Made by a program: the position numbers and the translations under genes. From Neostapfia colusana (taxonomy: Eukaryota; Streptophyta; Magnoliopsida; Poales; Poaceae), in contig JASWHV010000013.1 in NCBI GenBank assembly GCA_030760725.1, positions 33,700,699 through 33,764,698 of the forward strand: a DNA stretch of 64,000 nucleotides, written 5' to 3'. Of the stretch, positions 36,501-47,504 are shown piece by piece (the stretch's first letter is position 1; the number at the start of each line of letters is the position of its first letter). The notes beneath the pieces are model-generated. The model saw nothing but the letters and a program-made list of their open reading frames with translations. It had not been told where the DNA came from and did no database searches.

Positions 36501-37680
36501 AGTATAGACAGGATTACCTGGGTGTAGATGGAAAAGAGGGCAAACTAAAGTTTACATTTCGAAAGATGAGACCGGGCAGGATGGTTAGGCAGCGAAAAGA
36601 CGAGGTCTTGGTCGAGTAGCTCTGCCTGTGTCGGTTAAGGACCGATGTGTGTGCGGCACCAAGGAGCAGGTATTGAGTTGTGTAACGGATGCTTACTGAC
36701 ATATGGAATCAGGAAACCGATGTACCAGGTTCACTGGATTGTAGAGGCATACCACATCGTCTCCTTAGACCTATGAGCCCGAGACGGCGCGACCGGTTCT
36801 ACAGTTTAGTGTCCTGAGAAAGGTTGCCACATACGACGTAATGAAGGACCCCAAAGTTGGGTCTTCAGGGGCGGGCGTATGTGTCGAGTTATCCAGGTGG
36901 TGCTTGATTCGAATCACCGTCCATCGCGGTTATTGATTACCGCTTGCTCCCTGTGTTGTGACGTAGTTAATCAAGTTGCGTGGAAATAGTTTGCAAAGTT
37001 TTAAAGGCTGTTATGATAATTGTAAATTGCATGAAAACTATGTTTGAAGTAGAGATAGAGCGAACTAAAGTTATTTTCCACCTTGGGACGAGTAACATTG
37101 GAATGAAGCGTTTCTTGTTTGATTGTGGAGTTCCAATGTTGCTGGGCGCATGGTCACTACTATTATGGCTAAAATCTGAAAGTTAAGGATGAACTCATAG
37201 GCGAGTCTTTTCGCAATTTACAGGATAGGTCTTAGGTTACGTTCATGTAGAGTTTCATGCCTTAAGAGAGACGGTTAAGTCTTGCTGAGCCTTTGTGCTC
37301 ACTCTTGCTATATAAGTGGTTTTGCAGGTAAACATCAACGCTATAAAGAAGGTTGTCCGGTGAGACTCGGAAACTTCCAAGTCATGTCACACTTGGAGAA
37401 CCTAGCCGCTGCCTTGTCTTCGTGTTGCTAGCGACAAGAGTCCGCGGGCTGGACCTCTTCTCGGTGCTTCATAGTTATTCAACGTGAGCTGGTTATAGTC
37501 TTCCGCTTTAGCTAATTTGTGTAAATTATTTACAAAGAATAATTGTAACCTTCCACTTTTGATTTATGTAATACTGTGTTCCTTATATGTGTGCTGTTGG
37601 GTGCCGCATAACACGGCACCACCCAATGCGATTTCTCGGGCAAGGCGGCACGACCCCGTGATCAGGGTCGGGTCCCGTCA
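33590..37680 (+). repeat. F: solo LTR (4091 bp) inside E
   Basis: TGTAAAAGTCC to GGGTCCCGTCA, flanked by perfect GTTCC duplications (33585-33589, 37681-37685). There is no second LTR or interior, so it is a solo LTR left by recombination. It is related to LTRs A, B and D: it has the GTGGGACCCAC palindrome (34065-34075), a TATA-like ATATACAAAAG (34538), a GC-donor-like CAAG|GCAAGC at 36276/36277 and an acceptor-like TTTTGCAG at 37327. Its exon-like block (36160-36276) has an in-frame TGA, so a peptide is not preserved here. Open frames inside are fortuitous. Confidence 0.92.
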
Positions 37681-37749
37681 GTTCCCAGCCGTCTCCCGGT
37701 CCCAGAAGACTCCAGCTCGATCTAAACCAACCCGCCGCCCTCCCCCGTC

Positions 37750-37758
37750 TATAAAAAC
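37750..37758 (+). promoter_or_regulatory. TATA box of LTR E
   Basis: TATAAAAAC followed by CCCGG, in a GC-rich setting, is a good match to a plant TATA box. Transcription would begin near 37780. Confidence 0.65.
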
Positions 37759-39296
37759 CCCGGCATCGTCCCGTTTTTCCCCCACGATCCGCCATTTTTC
37801 CTCCCGGTGGGAACCTGAAATTCTCCGGCAAATTCTGCTCGATCTTTGTTCGGGAATTCTGATCTAACTCGCTGCTCTTGATCCACCGCCTCCGGGGAAC
37901 CGCGCAGGTGCAGAAAACTCGGTGGTTTGCGGCTCAAACACAGCGCCGACGAGCCTCGCCGTGAGTTCACCTCGGACCTCATCGCCGACCGCTTTCCAGG
38001 ATCTCCGAGCTCAAGAAAACCCCCGAGGTGAGATCCCCGACCTCCCCTCTACCGATCTATGCCATAAAATCACAGTTCTAGGAAGAATTGACGAAGATCC
38101 GAAACTCTCCGGCGAGATCGCCGCCTCCCGCCGCCGGGCAGCGCCGCCCGCGCTCGATCAGAGCGACGTGGCCGCTTGTGCGCCGTCTATTTTAAATCGC
38201 ACGGTAGAATTTAAATCCCCGCGTACCGGTTCGACGTTATAATCTCAGCCGTCTGTTTTAAATCGGACGGTCCATGTCAGCCCCGCGTTATAAAGGCTGG
38301 AATTCTTACGCGCTACCCCCTGGGGTTCACGGAAAATACGAGCTAGCCCCGGAAACTTCTGATCTAGCCCCTGGAACTTCAAAAAATCATGTAAATTCAT
38401 TTAAAAATCAGTTTTAGCCCCTGGACTTAATAAAAATTAGGAAAACCCCTCTGTTATGTGTAGTTAGACTCCTGGAAATTCTTAAAATAATATAATAGAC
38501 CCTGTAGTGGGGTGAGTTTACCTTTTTAACCCTGTTTGGTATTAAATTTAGGAATTTGAATATGTGGTTAGTATTTAAAATTTAAAAGATGGGACAAATA
38601 TATTGTCAATTCATATTTAAAACTTTCCTAGTACATGGAAAACTTTGGAGTGAGATAAAATAGATTTTTGGCTGAAATGAATCTGTCTAATCAATTATTC
38701 ACATTTATTAGTTATAGGGACACATTTTTAAGTAGAGAATAATTCTGAAAATTAGTAAAATAAATGTAAAATAGTTTACATCAGAGGAGAAGTTCAAAAA
38801 TATATTATTTAATATTTTAGACCCAAAACCTATTCTGTTTAGATGAGGTGTCTTATTATTTTCATAATAAAGTTCACATTTAGGCATAGGAAATAAATCT
38901 GAAAATATAACAAAATAGGTATGCATAACTACAAATGGATAAATGAAGTTTCCAAAATCCAAAGACTTTAGTTAGGGTTGGTAGAAGGTCTGAAGACATA
39001 CTGGGAGTAGGAAAATGCCTTCCATGCACACTTGGTAGCTAAAAGGTGTATCAATTGAATATAAGGAGTTTATTTAAATTTGGAAACTCATATATATAGT
39101 AGGCAAACATAAATATGAATACAAAAGTAGAAATCATATGCACATGTTTAAAAGTGCATGTAAGCCAAAATCAACACACAAGTAGAAATGTGAATAGCTT
39201 TCATAAGTGTGAATGTGTGGTTTGTATGAAGTGGAAGTGTGAACTATGTCTTATGGATTGTTGTTTTCTTTTTGCTATGTGTGATGGTATGAGTAG

Positions 39297-40518
39297 AACC
39301 TGCTCCAGAGCAAGTTCTTCCTTTCCAAGACCAAGACTTCCAATTCTCAGAGCAGCAAGAAGAAGGCAAGTGTACTTGACCACTTTGATCCTATGCTAGG
39401 ATGTGTAGATAGAATTATTTGCATTGTCAATTGAAATATGAAACCCATGCTAGGAAGTTTCCCCAGAATTGCATTACCTTGTTTGCTTGTAGCTTGGGTT
39501 GGGATTTATTTTATCATGTCATTTATTCATATGCTTATGCTTAGCCATGCTTAGAATGGGATAATTGGGATATAAGATCATCAATTTGTTTACTTTACTC
39601 TTGAATGAGATATTATGAGTTATGTAGAGGTAGGGATCAAGGCAAGTTGGATGATTTGGTTGTTGCTAGGTGCACGAGACTCGGGTTTGTGTTTAGTACT
39701 TGCCTAGATCCTAAGGACCGGTTCATGGAGCATGTAACCTGGCTTTACCGTGCCAACCACAGGCTGAGATGGGGCAGCTTGGCCAATTAATTAGGTGTAT
39801 CCCCGGCATAGTATGGGTGTGTTGGATGGTGCGGGGAATAGGTGTCAGCTGGACTACCATATGAACCGCAAGGCTCAAGAGGGGGCCACTGCAGCGGGGT
39901 TGGAGCCTCTTTTATGCTGTTAGGGGTGAAACCTCAGTGGGCCCACGCTCGTCGGGAATCCCTTTGTAAAGGCTTCGTAGTGATATCCTGGCTACACACC
40001 TGGGAAGTGTGAATTTGGTTCGTAGCCACTGGCATAATGGAGGTTCTTTTAGTCCACCCGGCAACGGGGGATGAAATCACTACATGCGGGTACAGTGGTA
40101 CAAACTCTGCAGAGTCAAAACTGTCATGACAGCCGTGCTCACGGTCAAGAGCGGCTTGGACTTATTCATGATTAGAGTATGATGACCTTGGAGGTTGTGG
40201 ATGTTAAGCGGGGAGCTTAACATTGGAAATGATGTTATGGTTATTTGATTATGATGATGGGATGGGAGATTGGAACCATTTCACCTGTGTAGTAATGTAG
40301 GTGCTTAATAAGCTAAGGTGGTAGGCCATACTTGCGTAGTGCTTTAACCAAGAGTTCAACCTCTCCTTGTTCTAGCCATGCATGACATAACTTTCCCACA
40401 CTTGCTGAGTACCATCGGTACTCAACCTTGCATATTTGTTGGTTTATATTGCTGTTCAGGTCAAGAGAATGATGTGGGGTTTAATGAGCAAGACTTCGGA
40501 CCCGAAGGAGGTTTCTAG
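39297..40518 (+). other. Exon-like blocks in LTR E (39297-39365, 40460-40518)
   Basis: Block one (69 nt) follows a TAG and encodes PEQVLPFQDQDFQF and EQQEEGK; it ends GAAG|GCAAGT, an exact GC-donor consensus. Block two follows TGCTGTTCAG and encodes an acidic segment (QENDVGFNEQDFGPE) up to TAG at 40516-40518. The frame is continuous across the 1094-nt gap. The first block resembles Gy1 (QDF, EQ, GKC), not the B sequence, yet the phase and positions are the same. Confidence 0.48.
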
Positions 40519-41497
40519 GTTCATGGAGTCCCCCGGGCAACGCCTGTGAAGGAGCCCACAAGAATAATATTCCGCTGCTAGATTATTTATTTGTGATGAA
40601 CTTATTATCGTCCATCGAGACGTATGCTATGTAAGACTTATTTATATTCGACACCTGGCTTGTAATAAATGATGCTTCACTATTTGTCATCACATGTATG
40701 AGAAAATGATCCTGGCATACATGTGATATTCACTCGGTTGTTGTAAGGGCCTCAGTTTTTGACACCCATTTGCAGTGTTCATCCCCACACCACACACCTC
40801 ATTTGAGGAAAAATGATGAACACAAATAAAGAGCAAGTAACAATTATCAACATGCTCATTAGGGAACAAACTCACACATTGCAAAAGTGGTACTTCCCAC
40901 ATGTGATATAGATGGGCTGGACATATGAAAACTCCTACACTTTGCCAAGGATGTCCATGCCAAGTTTCACCCAAATTCAAAACATTTTTGAGGTCATCTT
41001 GGGTGTAGATAGGAAAGGGGCAGTTTGAAAACATATTCAAATTCAAACTGTTTTCACCCACTGAATTTAAAAGTGGAAGGCATATTCTTGCTCAGCACAT
41101 TTTTGTGAGCTCACACACCAATTTTCACTCCATTTGGAGTTGATCTTGACATGAGCTAAGGGGGAGAAATTCAAACTTTATTTGAATTTCAAACTGCACT
41201 TGTGCTGAAATTCATTCAAACCAAACCTCATTTGAACTTTGATCAATTCAAATGGTTCTTGGGTGAATAATTTGAGTTGCCAAGGGTAGAATAGGGTTCA
41301 CTGTTTACCACAGCTGTTAGGAATAAATTTCAGAGGTTAAAAGAGGAGTGGGACCCACATGTCAGCCTCAGCCTCAAAGCAAACCGACTGAACCACAGTT
41401 CAGTCGGTTCCCGGCTGTTGTGCGCGCGCGCCACCGAAGGGGCCGGCCGGCGCCAGCTCCTGCTGCGTGCCCCAAGCCGGAGGCCAGCCGGCCGAGC

Positions 41498-41506
41498 TAT
41501 TTATTC
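41498..41506 (+). promoter_or_regulatory. TATA-like box of B 5' LTR
   Basis: CTATTTATT in a GC-rich context, 150 bases downstream of the GTGGGACCCAC motif, is the best core-promoter candidate. The 3' LTR copy is at 52888-52896. Confidence 0.45.
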
Positions 41507-43295
41507 CCTCCCCGGCGTGCCTCAGTCACCATTTCCCCGAGCTACCGACGTGCGCGACTGCTTTTCCCACTGCCATCGCCGCCGCTCGAGTTCCTGCTTG
41601 ATCAAGCCGATCGCAGCTCCCTCTTTCCATTCCAAGGTCCCAGCAAGGTACTAGCAACCATCCTCCATCCTTCCCATTGATAGAAATCGATTGAAACCGA
41701 GTGATATCGGCTGTGCCGAAAGATCAAACTCGGAACTGGAAACCGCCGCACCTCGGGCTCTCGTGGACAGCCCAACCTGGGCGTTGTCACGCCCGAGCCA
41801 AGGCACCCTTGGACGCGCAAGTGATCGGTGCTGCTCATCCCCGAGCCACAGCTCGAGTGGTTGCTCACCGGCGGCGAATTTCCACTTTTCCCCTTTCTGT
41901 GTGCAGAACGACCCTCGGGTACGATTCTGTTTAATTCGTGCTCTAGAAAGGATTAGAGGGCCTCAGGCCACTCCCACACGAACTAGACACGGTGACGCAC
42001 AAGTTGCCTTCACAACTCTGGGCCGGAGAACTTCTGTGCCCGGCGTAATTCAAGGTCTACTAATGGCGGAACGCACGGGGGGTATCGGGCGCACGGTGAG
42101 GACCTATTTCGGGCCTTCCCCGAGCTGCCCCGAGTTCATGTCGACCTTCTCTGAGGTCCACTGATGCTCCCCGACCGGTTTCCCAAGTAGCTGAGGCACT
42201 AGGAGCATCAGCCGACATGGCCGAAGTCGTTCCGATATGGCGGCTCGTCGCCGACCATGCTCCGGCCGTTGTCATGAGCAGCTGACCCTCGGATCATGTT
42301 CCCCAAGTAAAAGTAGGCAGGGGCGGCCAGAATCAAGAAGTTTGAAGCTGTACAGCAGCCGGCGGCGAGCTCTCCGGCGAGGTCCCTCGGCGGCGGAGCG
42401 CGGGTGTCGCGAGGTTGAAGAAGGGGGTGGACCCCAGCTGTCAGCGGCCGATATTTTGAATCGGGATCCGGCTGCGGCCGGGATCGGGTGTGCTGGCGCG
42501 CAAAAGCCTTGTGGGCCGCGGTGTGCTGTCGCTTCGGCGTGCGACGCGTGTCTCCTGGGCCCACGCGCGAGTTTAAACTTTTCCCCGATTTTCAGATTTC
42601 CTTCAAACTTCAAATCCTTATAACTTTGGCTAGAAAGCTCCAAATTGAGTGAACCAAATTTTGCTGGATTCAGCTCTTTGAGTACTTTCCAGAAAATCAA
42701 GTGTCACTTCATGAGATTCCTTAATTCTCCAGAATTAATTCCTTAAAGTTTAAACTGTTAGGAATTTTAACTGGAGAATCATTTGGAGGAAAATCCTGAA
42801 ATTTTGCTGAGATGTTCACCAAAATATCCTTGAACTACCATAAAAATTTCAGATCCATTTGAGCTCATTTAGTCCACCTAATGGTGTGATTAGTAAAACT
42901 GTTCCAGAGAAAATAGAAAATGTTCAGAAACATTTTCAGAATTTTCTCTGAAATTGTTTAGCTCATATCTTTAGTTAGAGACTTCCAAATTAAGTGAGAC
43001 CAATTCCATTAGAACCCTCTGAAAATCTAGTTTTCAGAAAGTCATAGTTTGTTTCATGAAAATACCTAGAACACCCTAAAAGCCTTTAATTAAGGTCAAG
43101 GACATAATTATTTGTGGAGGGCTCAAATGAGCTTTGCTGCAACTAAAACTTGACCAAGTCTCTGTTTAGGTTGTAACCAAGCCACAGTAAAAGTTTCACA
43201 GTCATTAGGTCTATCTAGTAAAGGTTATAGACTTCACAACTTCAAAGTTAATACAAAAGCATTTAATTAATACATACATTGTTCTTATCATGTAG

Positions 43296-44556
43296 TCGCT
43301 AAGGTCGAGGAGGAACCCGAAGTCCTAGACTTCGTTACTCCGGAGGAACAGCTAGCCTACGACCAAGAGCAGCAAGGCAAGCCCCGGTTTGCATTAACCA
43401 TTTTAGAAATTTTTATTGTTTTGAGCACATACTTGTTTTCTTTATGTTGTGCATCAGAGTCTTGTTTGGAAACCCCACTGCATAGCCAAGAAAACCATGG
43501 GTTGGGGTTTAGGATTGCAAACCCCGTTAGCCACTGCATTGCTAGGATAGAGTAGGATTCGGTACAAGTCGAGTAGTTGGAACTACTCGCGAGAATAGGC
43601 TAGAGGCACATTGCTCGGGTAGAGATAGCACATGATACACATGGCAAGAAAATGAGACCGAGCGGAGAGTAAGGGCAGCAGGACTTTGGGGCCTGTGTGC
43701 TGTAGCTCCGCTTGTGTCGATTGAGGACCGAGCCGTGTGCGGGCCTGTTGAACAAGCTAGAACAGTACCGAAGACCTACCGGCTATATGGGAACCGGGAA
43801 ACTGATGTAACTCGGGTAGCTGGGTATTGAGGCATTGCCCGTCGTTCAGAGGGTAGGTTGAGAGCTCGAGGTGTAAATCAGCTGGCGGCACAGAGATGCG
43901 CGTGCAGGGACCTCTTGCTCGGGACGATGGGACCGGTTCAATATTTGGCTAACGGGTGAAAGGTAGTCGCGTACGGCGTCCGTGATGGTTGTTGTAGGCA
44001 ACATCGAGTACGGGCGTACGTGACGGGTTGTTCGGGTAACCCTGCAGGTGTAAATCGATTATAATCGCCGTCCCTCGCGGTCAGTGAGTACCACTTGTTC
44101 ACTGTACCGTGACGTAGAAAGAACAGGCTAGTTACATGTTAAAATGTTGCTGATTGAAAGCTGGACATTGATTGTTAATGATATGCTGTAGCTTAGTGCT
44201 AACTAAAGTTCTTTTCAACTTTGGGCAAAGTACATGAGAGAAATGCGTTTCTTGTTTGATTGCGGCTCTCTCATGTGCCTTAGCATAAAGTTCTCCACAA
44301 CCTGCTGCTAAAACTTGAAAGTAAGGTTCTACTAATTAGGCGAGTCCTTGCAAATGATTTTTACCTCATGCAACCCATCACCCTCATGTAGAAGTTTCAT
44401 GTTTAGGTGAGACGGGTCAGACTTGCTGAGCCTTCGTGCTCACTGCTTGTGTTTGAAGCTTTTGCAGGGTTCTATGAGGAAGGGACTCCCGAAGAGGAGA
44501 CGGAACCCCAGGAGGGGAACCCCGTCGAGTGGGAGTCGTGCACGCCGCAGAGTTAG
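43296..44556 (+). other. Exon-like blocks in B 5' LTR (43296-43376, 44468-44556)
   Basis: Block one is 81 nt between CATGTAG and CAAG|GCAAGC and encodes EEEPEVLDF, TPEEQ and DQEQQ. Block two follows GCTTTTGCAG, starts FYEEGTPEEE and ends EWESCTPQS with TAG at 44554-44556. Both blocks are open in one frame when joined across 1091 nt. An upstream GT donor at 41648 could join exon one to block one, but the frame there runs into a TGA with no ATG, so how translation would start is unknown. Both blocks are also rich in GAR-type purine motifs, so splicing-enhancer function is an alternative reason for conservation. The 3' LTR copy is 54687-54767 and 55859-55947. Confidence 0.5.
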
Positions 44557-44790
44557 TGTGCGAGTGTGCTAGCAAGGACACGTTCGAGGGCTGAACGTGC
44601 ACTTGATGCTTAGTCTACGCCCGCGAGTGTGGACTAAACTTATTTTGATGTAAACATGTTAATAAACTTGTTTATGTAATAAAGCTTCCGCTTCCGCTTT
44701 GTACCTTTGACGTGTGTTATACGGTGTTGTGCAACGCAGCACCCCTCAGCGTGATCCTGGCTCGACAGGACCAGTGGGGTCGTGTCAGCG

Positions 44791-44802
44791 TGGTATCAGA
44801 GC
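44791..44802 (+). other. Primer-binding site of B
   Basis: TGGTATCAGAGC starts three bases after the LTR end, an exact initiator tRNA-Met match. Confidence 0.92.
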
Positions 44803-46287
44803 TCGCTTGAGGTTTAACACAGTACAAAGGTCTTCTTTTTCAAAAATCCAGTGAGGAACGAGTTAGTAGCCCGTATAAGGATGTTATTAGTATATAGAAA
44901 GTGGCTTATTAACTTATTTGTTATGTCGGAAAATCGTGCATCTCGGGACGTTCATGTCTTGGGGGGTGCACGTAAGCGCTGTCCACCAGTGCGCAGAAGC
45001 TGAAGGGTGGAGCCCCACGGGTGGCAGGTAACCCGACCCGCTTTGATATCCTCTACGACTCTTCATGTCGTTTGGGGTATTCGAGCAACGTCTGTCCCTG
45101 GCGTGCGTGGTGCAACATGGGAGACCCCGTCACGTGGTCTGAAACGTGAACACGTAACTCAAGGCGTGTTTGGCTTGAGAACATCCGGGCGAGTGATGAC
45201 GGCCGGGTGTACAAACTGTATGGATTCCGGGCTCGGTGTGCAGCCGAGTCTGATGATTGTTTGAGTTTCTGCAGGTAGCCTTACCACGAAACGGTAGACG
45301 TGTAGCATCCGTGTGCGAGTGACGAGTAGTGCCACTGAACTAACGAAGCCGGCTAAATCCGGTATAGGTTTTTCCTTTGTGAGGACGTAGTACCGACATA
45401 ATCTGGTGACGCCTCGACGTCACACCCAACTAAATGAACAACTTCATTTAAAAACTTGAAGGTTTTGATCCAAAGTAGTAAAACTTGATGTAACTCCTTC
45501 CCTTGAACAGGATATTCAAAGTTAATAAATTTTCAACTTATAGGATGTTAAGGACAGAGCACTCTGTTTTCAGCTAAATCAAGGCTGAAGTTAATCAGAG
45601 GTTAGAGGTTGAGTTCTTTCGAGGTTGGGGTCGTATGATACATTTCTGGAAAGCTTTGGAGGAGCTTTACAACGTTTCTGTTGAGTTCCAGAGGTGTTTC
45701 ATCCCTTAACCACTCGAAAAATGCAGTAGAGTTGAAACTGTCCAGAAAACAGGACGGAGCAAAGACTCTCTGTAGACTCTCTGTAAATTAAGCATAACTT
45801 CCTGCATAAAAATCCAAAAATAGAAAATGAGGTGGTTCTGGGAAGCTTATGAGATGGGTTACAACTTTGTAACAGAAAGTTTTGTCAGATTAGGAACAGA
45901 ATTAACTGGAATTCTTGGATCAAATCAGTACCTAAGGCAGGGAGGTGCTGTCCAATTGTTCCCAGAAATTCTGTTAACTTTGACATCTCATAACCTTTGA
46001 ACCAGAGCAGATCTTAGGCCAACCAAATACTTTCTGGAAAGCTATTGAAGTTAACTTTAACTTTGATGTTGAGCTCCAGGACTGGTTTTGCTTTTAACCT
46101 GGCCTAAATCAGATTGATATGGAAACTGGTCAGGGCTGTCATGGGAACAGCAGATCAGCAGTCAAATTTGTTTAAAAATTTGAACTATGTTTCCAAGTGT
46201 TAAGGGGTCAATGACATATCTTATGTTATAACTCAATGGTTTACTGTTTAAATAAATATTTGACATTTCTCAAATATATTTTTACAG
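44803..46287 (+). other. Leader of B, no gene
   Basis: A 1.5 kb untranslated leader with no convincing frame (45007-45264 is not conserved as protein in A). The part after 45396 is repeated in A at 60460, and 45950-46130 resembles the D leader. It ends in ATATATTTTTACAG, an acceptor-like site directly before the extra-ORF ATG. Confidence 0.7.
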
Positions 46288-47232
46288 ATGGCAGCAGATA
46301 AACGGTTGGAGAACGGGTGGGTAGTTTCCCACTGCTCTGACCGTAGCGGCTACCCGGGAGCATTGTGGCTAATGCTCCAATATTTCGGGTACAACCAGAT
46401 GCCGCAATACTTCGCCAAGGAAGAAGGCGAAGAGGGGAACAAGACGTGGACGATCCATGTCGAGGTTCCTGCAGGGCCTACGCCACCCGGTTGGGTGCCA
46501 TTCACCGTCACGGTGAGAGGAAGACAACCGGAAGGGATGTGGCAAGTGGCAGCCCGTGACACTATGTCACGTTTCTGCCAACTACACGTACAGGCTATGG
46601 AGGGAACTCCATACGCACTCGTTCCGGTGGAGGGACGAGCTCAGCATGTGTGGGAAGAGAGGTACCTAGAGGCAACAAACCCGAGTTGCCCAAGGTACAA
46701 CCCCGCGGAGGCAAATCTCAGCCTCCAAATGAGGGCGGGAAACGCTGTGATGGACAGCCAAGCTGTTCATACGGAGCATCTCGCCACCAAGCTCAAGGAG
46801 AGCACAAGCCGTGGAGATCATTTTGAGAGTGCTCACAGTGCACTCCGCAATGTGCTCCTTCCGACGATCAAGCGACTGAATGAACAACACAATCAGTTGC
46901 GTCGTCTGAAGAAGGCAAAGAAGAAGAGCCGTGTTGACATTGCGGCGTTGCAAGAGCTGGTGCAGACCCTAACCCAGCAGAATGAGGACCTTGCTCAAGA
47001 GCGGGACGACGCTATTGAGGAAGGACAAGGCTGGGAAGAGGACTACAACCAGGCTATGGACGAGGTGCATGCATTGCAGGACCTCGTGCCCCCGGTATTG
47101 GGCGTACCGGTAGTCTTGGGTCTTCCAGCCATGGGAGAACCTGGAATGGGAGAAGAGGTGGTAGACCCCGAGCCACCAGCAGAGGTACCGGAGGAGGACG
47201 ACCCACAGGAGGTCGAGTTCTACTCCGAGTAG
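46288..47232 (+). CDS. B extra ORF before gag: dsRBD-like plus coiled coil (314 aa)
   Basis: An intact sense frame in the leader, upstream of and separate from gag. Residues 22-100 follow a dsRNA-binding-domain-like order: helix with LMLQYF, then GYNQMPQY, strands WTIHVEV and FTVTVRG, then an Ala-containing helix (VAARDTMSRFCQ). Residues about 185-270 are strongly charged with coiled-coil character (LQELVQTLTQQNEDLAQERD), and the tail is acidic and Pro-rich (PEPPAEVPEEDDPQE). There is no signal peptide or membrane segment. The ATG is the first codon after TTTTTACAG. Gy1 has a diverged, broken relative at 3103-4064 and A a broken copy at 61352. I do not know its function; RNA binding is an inference from the pattern, not a demonstrated match. 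Extra sense ORFs before gag are known from Tat/Ogre elements, but I do not recognise this one. Confidence 0.72.
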   Translation: MAADKRLENGWVVSHCSDRSGYPGALWLMLQYFGYNQMPQYFAKEEGEEGNKTWTIHVEVPAGPTPPGWVPFTVTVRGRQPEGMWQVAARDTMSRFCQLHVQAMEGTPYALVPVEGRAQHVWEERYLEATNPSCPRYNPAEANLSLQMRAGNAVMDSQAVHTEHLATKLKESTSRGDHFESAHSALRNVLLPTIKRLNEQHNQLRRLKKAKKKSRVDIAALQELVQTLTQQNEDLAQERDDAIEEGQGWEEDYNQAMDEVHALQDLVPPVLGVPVVLGLPAMGEPGMGEEVVDPEPPAEVPEEDDPQEVEFYSE

Positions 47233-47504
47233 GGGGTTACGGTTGCCAAGTAGGGCAGCTAGGGTAGCGTAACCCAACTTTTGTAATCGGTGACATGTCG
47301 TGTAGACAGTAGCGTATGTATAGGTAGTGACGACATGAGCACGACTTCTCGGAGATCCGAGAATAATGTATCTTGTATAAAGTTTATGCTTTATCAATAT
47401 ATGTGAATGTTGTGCAAGTTAATCATGCGTCGCTTCAATACTTACTCCTGTTTATGGAATTTTGAGTAAGACATGTGCTAATTGCTGCTGTGTTGAATTT
47501 CAGA
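47233..47504 (+). other. Spacer between B extra ORF and gag
   Basis: 272 bases without a frame. It ends in TTGAATTTCAG one base before the gag ATG, again acceptor-like. An ATG shortly before (47473) leads to an immediate stop, so the ATG at 47505 is the likely gag start. Confidence 0.6.

Larger units (their letters stand above)
37681..40741 (+). repeat. E solo LTR, part 2
   Basis: This continues E after F, starting with the second GTTCC copy. It holds the TATA box at 37750, a GC-rich first transcribed part with a donor-like CCGAG|GTGAG at 38027/38028, an AT-rich middle (38290-39280), the exon-like blocks, and a last kilobase homologous to the Gy1 LTR. It ends at GTTGT (40737-40741), the target duplication of B. 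No ordinary gene. Confidence 0.87.
40742..44787 (+). repeat. B 5' LTR (4046 bp)
   Basis: TGTAAGGGCC to GGGGTCGTGTCA. Within it are the GTGGGACCCAC palindrome (41348-41358), a TATA-like CTATTTATT (41498), a donor-like CAGCAAG|GTAC (41648), the exon-like blocks, and a hairpin-rich region (43560-44110). Open frames such as 41691-42164 occur identically in the 3' LTR only because the LTRs are nearly identical; in A they are disrupted. Confidence 0.95.

Noticed and set aside
36160..37430. Exon-like blocks in LTR F
   Set aside because: Splice-like sites are in place and the first block length fits the phase, but a TGA interrupts it and the second block shows no resemblance to the others; not counted as support for a peptide.
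41691..42164. 157-aa open frame in B LTR, present twice (also 53081-53554)
   Set aside because: The duplicate exists only because the two LTRs are nearly identical. In LTR A the frame is disrupted, and the codons do not look constrained.
42272..42700. 142-aa minus-strand frame in LTR B (also 53662-54090) and similar frames in LTR D
   Set aside because: GC-rich LTR sequence yields long antisense frames by composition; no domain and no conservation between families.
47475..47504. Earlier non-ATG start of the B polyprotein
   Set aside because: The extension would start at GTG and spans the acceptor-like TTTCAG; the ATG at 47505 agrees with A and D gag starts.
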